NCBI GenBank assembly: GCA_016744135.1
Contig: JADGEX010000002.1
Location: 496,001-560,000 of the forward strand
DNA length: 64,000 nt
DNA from: Pseudodesulfovibrio sp.
Lineage (GTDB): Bacteria; Desulfobacterota; Desulfovibrionia; Desulfovibrionales; Desulfovibrionaceae
Direction: 5' to 3'
Shown: positions 61,059 to 64,000 of the stretch, piece by piece
Layout of the letters: every line of letters starts with the position of its first letter
Position numbering within the stretch: the stretch's first letter is position 1
Notes under the pieces: generated by a model
Told to the model about the DNA's origin: nothing
Databases searched by the model: none
Seen by the model: the letters and a program-made list of their open reading frames with translations, nothing else
Translations under genes and position numbers: made by a program

Positions 61059-61144
61059 TGCCTCCGGCGGCCAGAGGGGGAACCTCTTGGAAGAGGTTCC
61101 CCCTCTGGACTCCCCCTCCAGAACTTTTTATTGCGCCTTTGGCG
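61059..61144 (-). repeat. Covarying-hairpin repeat, copy C
   Basis: Plus-strand view: end motif TGCCTCCGGCGGC, a perfect 18-bp stem (61071-61088 with 61091-61108), ACTCCCCCTCCAGAACTTTTTA and GCGCCTTTGGCG. On the minus strand this has the same element order as copy B. Confidence 0.75.
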
Positions 61145-61209
61145 AGAGCGCTCTAGAGCGGAATGTGTTTCTGGGGTGATAGGAGAAAAGATTTATATTT
61201 GAATGAAAA

Positions 61210-61327
61210 CTCGAGCGGAGCGAGCTATAAAAAGTTTAGGAAAAGAGAGGGATGGGGGTCTGGGGGAAGGGAGAGAAAGACCCTTCTCAAAGGGTTTTTC
61301 TCTCCCTTCCCCCAGCTGCCGGAGGCA
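61210..61327 (+). repeat. Covarying-hairpin repeat, copy D
   Basis: CTCGAGCGGAGCGAG hairpin, TATAAAAAGTTTAGG, a spacer, a 26-bp stem with one G-U (61260-61285 with 61290-61315, loop CTCA), and the end motif CTGCCGGAGGCA. Inverted relative to copy C; the ends of the pair are inverted repeats of TGCCTCCGGC. Confidence 0.75.
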
Positions 61328-61358
61328 AAAAAAACGGGGCCCGTGGACCCCGTTTTTT
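61327..61358 (-). terminator. Intrinsic terminator after the sigma-54 regulator gene
   Basis: ACGGGG pairs with CCCCGT (61333-61338 region) with flanking A- and T-tracts giving activity on both strands; it touches the stop of the minus-strand regulator and abuts repeat copy D. Confidence 0.82.
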
Positions 61359-62938
61359 TATATGTCGTTTCTGCGTTTCGACTTTGATTTTGACTGCGAA
61401 TATTTCTTCACGTCGATGTTGTACTTCTTCACCTTGTAGTTGACGATTCGGTACGAGACGCGGAGATCGCGGGCAGACTGCAACATGTTGCCGCCGGTCT
61501 GCTTGAGCGAATCAATGAGCAGTTCCTGCTCGAACTTGGCAACGGCCTCACCAAAGGAGAGGTTGGTGCCGGTAGCCGAGCTTTCCGCCGACTGGAGAGT
61601 GGGCGGCAGGTGGTAAGTACGGATAACCTGTTCTTCGCAGAGCAGGACCGCACGTTCCATGCAGTTCTTGAGTTCGCGTACGTTTCCTGGCCAGTGATAC
61701 ATGACAAGAAGTTCAATAGCCGGAGTAGAGATGCGCTTCACTTCTTTGCTGTACTCCTCCGTGAATTCGGCCAGGAAATGCTCTGCCAGAGGCAGGATGT
61801 CCTCGCGTCGTTCCTTGAGGGGCGGAATGAAGATAGGGAATACGTTGATGCGGTAGTACAGATCTTCACGGAAGAGGCCCTTTTCCAACAATTCTTCGAG
61901 CGGCTGGTGGGTGGCGCAGATGAGGCGCACGTCAACTGTGATGGTCTGTTCCGATCCGACACGCTGGATTTCTTTTTCCTGAATGGCGCGAAGGACTTTG
62001 GCCTGAGCGTCGAGGGACAGCTCACCGATTTCGTCGAGGAACAGGGTTCCCTGATCCGCGACTTCAAAGAGACCGCGTTTGGTTTGGAATGCTCCGGTGA
62101 ACGCACCTTTCTGGTGGCCGAACAGCTCGGACTCAATGAGTTCCGAGGGCAGGGCCGCGCAGTTGAGCTTGATCAACGGCTTGTCAGCGCGAGGGCTGGC
62201 CTTGTGAATGGCATCGGCCAGCAATTCCTTGCCTGTACCGGATTCGCCGCGCAAGAGAGCGGTCGCCCGACTGGGAGCGACCTGACTTGATTGGCGAAGG
62301 ACCATGCGCATTGCCTTTGATGCGGCCACGAAATCCTTGGGCGGTGCTGTGTCCAGCCCGCTGTTCATCATGCCTTGCGAGAGCATGTGGTTTTGGGTGG
62401 CCATCTCTTCCTGCAACTGGGCAACGTGGCCCGCGATGATGCCCGCGACAACTTCCAAGAACTGGCAGTGTGCGGCCATATCGTCGGCAGGGATAAGGGG
62501 CACGTCCACGGACAATGCGCCAATGACCTCGGAATGATCGGAATGTCGGTTAAGAACCGGCACGCAGATGAAACCGAGCTTCTTGAGTTCTTCTTCGCTG
62601 CGTCCGAAAGCCTTGTTCAGGAACTCGGAATCGTCGGACAGGCGATGGATGGTGATGGATTCACCGGAATCGAACACCCGGCCGATAATACCTCGGCCGG
62701 GGGAATAAGTAACGTCCTCAACCTGGGTGGGGCTGTACGTGAGCGAGAGTTTCAGGTTCTCGGTCTTGGGGTCCATGATAACCATGAACGCCCGAACGTA
62801 TTCCATGTCCCGGGCCAGGATTTTCAGGAGCGCGTTTAAAGACTCCTCAAGCGGGATATCCCGCTTCAGCGATTTCTGGACCAGTTTAAGCGTGGTCAGA
62901 TGGCTGAGGTCGGAGGTGTCTCGATTGGTGGATGTCAT
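61358..62938 (-). CDS. Sigma-54-dependent activator with GAF domain
   Basis: A 526-residue enhancer-binding protein. An N-terminal GAF domain (about 25-170) senses a small molecule or redox state; the AAA+ domain (about 205-435) has Walker A GESGTGKE, the sigma-54 contact loop GAFTGA and Walker B GTLFLDEIGEL. The C-terminal Fis-type helix-turn-helix (about 480-510, GGNMLQSARDLRVSYRIVNY) is followed by a very basic tail (SQSKSKSKRR). It starts 11 bases after iorB, so it probably shares or controls the ior operon. Confidence 0.93.
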   Translation of the reverse strand: MTSTNRDTSDLSHLTTLKLVQKSLKRDIPLEESLNALLKILARDMEYVRAFMVIMDPKTENLKLSLTYSPTQVEDVTYSPGRGIIGRVFDSGESITIHRLSDDSEFLNKAFGRSEEELKKLGFICVPVLNRHSDHSEVIGALSVDVPLIPADDMAAHCQFLEVVAGIIAGHVAQLQEEMATQNHMLSQGMMNSGLDTAPPKDFVAASKAMRMVLRQSSQVAPSRATALLRGESGTGKELLADAIHKASPRADKPLIKLNCAALPSELIESELFGHQKGAFTGAFQTKRGLFEVADQGTLFLDEIGELSLDAQAKVLRAIQEKEIQRVGSEQTITVDVRLICATHQPLEELLEKGLFREDLYYRINVFPIFIPPLKERREDILPLAEHFLAEFTEEYSKEVKRISTPAIELLVMYHWPGNVRELKNCMERAVLLCEEQVIRTYHLPPTLQSAESSATGTNLSFGEAVAKFEQELLIDSLKQTGGNMLQSARDLRVSYRIVNYKVKKYNIDVKKYSQSKSKSKRRNDI

Positions 62939-62949
62939 TGTTTCCTTTT

Positions 62950-63546
62950 CTAGGCGTTAAGGGTCTTAACGCCAAGCTCCAATGCTTTGAGGTTCACGGC
63001 CTGAATCTTTGCCGGGAGGTTCGCCTTGATGGCGGCTTCCAGCGCTTCAGGACCGAAAGGCAACTTGCCTGCCGCGCACAAAGCGCCGAGCATGGCAACG
63101 TTGCCGGATTGGACGGCACCGGCTTCGAGGCCGATGGTCTGGTTTGCCATGTAGTATGCTTGGTCAGTGCAGGCGGCGACAGCCTTTTTAATGTCGTCGA
63201 TGGTCGGACATTCCTGATTGCCCATGGCCACGGCCAGAGGCGGAATGAATTCGGTAGATGAGACCACGAGGCCACCTTTTCTCAGGTAGGGCAAGGCTCG
63301 CATGGTTTCCATGGGCTCGAATCCGAGCAGGATATCGGCTTCGCCATGCCCAAGTTTGGGCGACTTGCAACCGATAAGCACTGTGGATTCGACCACGCCA
63401 CCGCGCTGGGCCATACCGTGAATCTCGCCGGAAGTGACGGGCAATCCCTGGCTGAGTATGGTCTGAGCGAGAAGGGTCGTAGCGGTCAGGGTTCCCTGTC
63501 CACCTACGCCGGTCATGAATATGCGAATTTTCTTGGTATCGGTCAT
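62950..63546 (-). CDS. iorB: Indolepyruvate:ferredoxin oxidoreductase, beta subunit
   Basis: A 198-residue gamma-type domain subunit of the 2-oxoacid:ferredoxin oxidoreductase family. With IorA it decarboxylates arylpyruvates from aromatic amino acids to aryl-acetyl-CoA, reducing ferredoxin. Motifs: FMTGVGGQGTLTATTLLAQT, GEIHGMAQRGGVVESTVLIG (as in KorC/IorB). ATG 63546 is the family start, one base-pair before the iorA stop; the frame extends to 63669 only inside iorA. It lies between iorA and the sigma-54 gene. Confidence 0.95.
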   Translation of the reverse strand: MTDTKKIRIFMTGVGGQGTLTATTLLAQTILSQGLPVTSGEIHGMAQRGGVVESTVLIGCKSPKLGHGEADILLGFEPMETMRALPYLRKGGLVVSSTEFIPPLAVAMGNQECPTIDDIKKAVAACTDQAYYMANQTIGLEAGAVQSGNVAMLGALCAAGKLPFGPEALEAAIKANLPAKIQAVNLKALELGVKTLNA

Positions 63547-63547
63547 G

Positions 63548-64000
63548 TTAGCTGCCTCTCTTCTTGGCTTTGATATGTCCGCAGACCTGCAAGCAGAGCA
63601 TACAGCCGTTGCACAGCATTGGGTTGACTGCGGCCTTGCCGCCTTCCTTGTACATGGCAGGGCAGGCAAGCTTGTCCAGACAGTCGAATCGGCCAGTGCA
63701 GGATTCGGCGACGTAAGCCACTTGCGGGGCGACTTTCTTGTAGACTCGGCGAGTGAAGAGGGGACACGGCTCTTTGGCGATGAGCACGCGTACTCCAGAC
63801 AGTGCCTTCAATTCTTCGAGGGCGGCCAGAGTCTTTTTTTGATTGAACGGATTGACCGTGCGCACTTCGGTGACGCCCAGACCGCGAACAGCAGACTCGA
63901 TGTCTAGCGGATGGTCGTTTTCGCCGAGGATAGTGCGATCAACGCCGGGGTTTGGCTGATGACCGGTCATGGCAGTGGTGCGGTTATCCAGAACGACCAA
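63548..64000 (-). CDS. iorA: Indolepyruvate:ferredoxin oxidoreductase, alpha subunit (C-terminal part)
   Basis: The last 150 codons of IorA, cut by the right edge. They include the end of the TPP-binding domain (VVLDNRTTAMTGHQPNPG) and a C-terminal ferredoxin-like region with cysteines (ESCTGRFDCLDKLACP, NPMLCNGCMLCLQVCG) for [4Fe-4S] clusters. IorB starts right after its stop (TAACATG context), so the two are coupled. The gene continues beyond 64000. Confidence 0.95.
   Translation of the reverse strand: MVVLDNRTTAMTGHQPNPGVDRTILGENDHPLDIESAVRGLGVTEVRTVNPFNQKKTLAALEELKALSGVRVLIAKEPCPLFTRRVYKKVAPQVAYVAESCTGRFDCLDKLACPAMYKEGGKAAVNPMLCNGCMLCLQVCGHIKAKKRGS

Noticed and set aside
1-64000. CRISPR arrays, tRNA or rRNA genes, prophage or transposase genes
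   Set aside because: No regularly spaced direct repeats, no tRNA T-loop/acceptor patterns, no rRNA-like stretches and no integrase or transposase ORFs were seen.

Overview
The window looks like a chromosomal segment of a sulfate-reducing bacterium of the Desulfovibrio / Pseudodesulfovibrio group (Desulfovibrionales). This is inferred from gene content and gene order: a Tat-exported periplasmic [NiFe] hydrogenase (hynBA) with its own maturation protease and HypC, indolepyruvate oxidoreductase iorAB, anaerobic ribonucleotide reductase nrdDG, lipid A genes, and the conserved chain rpmH-rnpA-yidD-yidC-jag-mnmE. Base composition is moderate (near 50% G+C by eye) except for one AT-rich cassette near 58 kb. 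I found no tRNA, rRNA, CRISPR array, insertion sequence or prophage. Genes are dense, in short operons, commonly separated by strong intrinsic terminators, several of which lie between convergent genes.\n\nLayout. 1-2.95 kb: threonine aldolase (cut by the left edge), an SGNH esterase and a PNPOx-like protein on the minus strand, then NhaA. 2.95-8.3 kb: the rpmH to mnmE block on the minus strand, in which rnpA has no ordinary start codon. 8.4-13.4 kb: a LUD-domain protein and a UPF0280 protein, then a GNAT enzyme, a Crp-like sensor, a thiamine-binding-like protein and a large PAS/GGDEF protein. 13.4-18.6 kb: hynB-hynA behind a long, foldable leader, two membrane-protein genes, and the convergent pair hynD-hypC. 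18.7-25.2 kb: methyltransferase, isocitrate dehydrogenase, class III-type sirtuin, a second PAS/GGDEF protein, and trpB2 behind an attenuator-like terminator. 25.3-32.6 kb: two META lipoproteins with an outer-membrane barrel, NagZ-like hydrolase, rhomboid protease, znuCB, and small hypothetical genes. 32.7-37.7 kb: a 516-residue orphan protein, purU, gmhA and further hypotheticals. 38.2-45.7 kb: nrdDG, a membrane phosphoesterase, and a GntR regulator with a PdhR-type operator followed by an FMN-dependent hydroxyacid dehydrogenase and a TauE exporter. 45.7-55.4 kb: an envelope region (lpxB, glycosyltransferases, Gfo/Idh/MocA sugar dehydrogenase, BON lipoprotein, ArnT-like transferase, PAP2 phosphatase, DUF115 transferase). 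55.5-64 kb: a cysteine synthase fused to a degenerate cysteinyl-tRNA synthetase, an AT-rich two-gene cassette, msrAB, a SLOG-like protein, a sigma-54 activator, iorB and the 3' part of iorA.\n\nMost interesting points: (1) the CysK::CysS-like fusion, whose synthetase half keeps the fold signatures but has lost the catalytic motifs; (2) a dispersed repeat present as two head-to-head inverted pairs between convergent genes, with fixed ends but long hairpin stems that differ in sequence while staying complementary; (3) rnpA without ATG/GTG/TTG; (4) a hynBA leader with mutually exclusive hairpins; (5) the DUF6338 gene paired with a 48-residue proline-rich protein in an AT-rich island.
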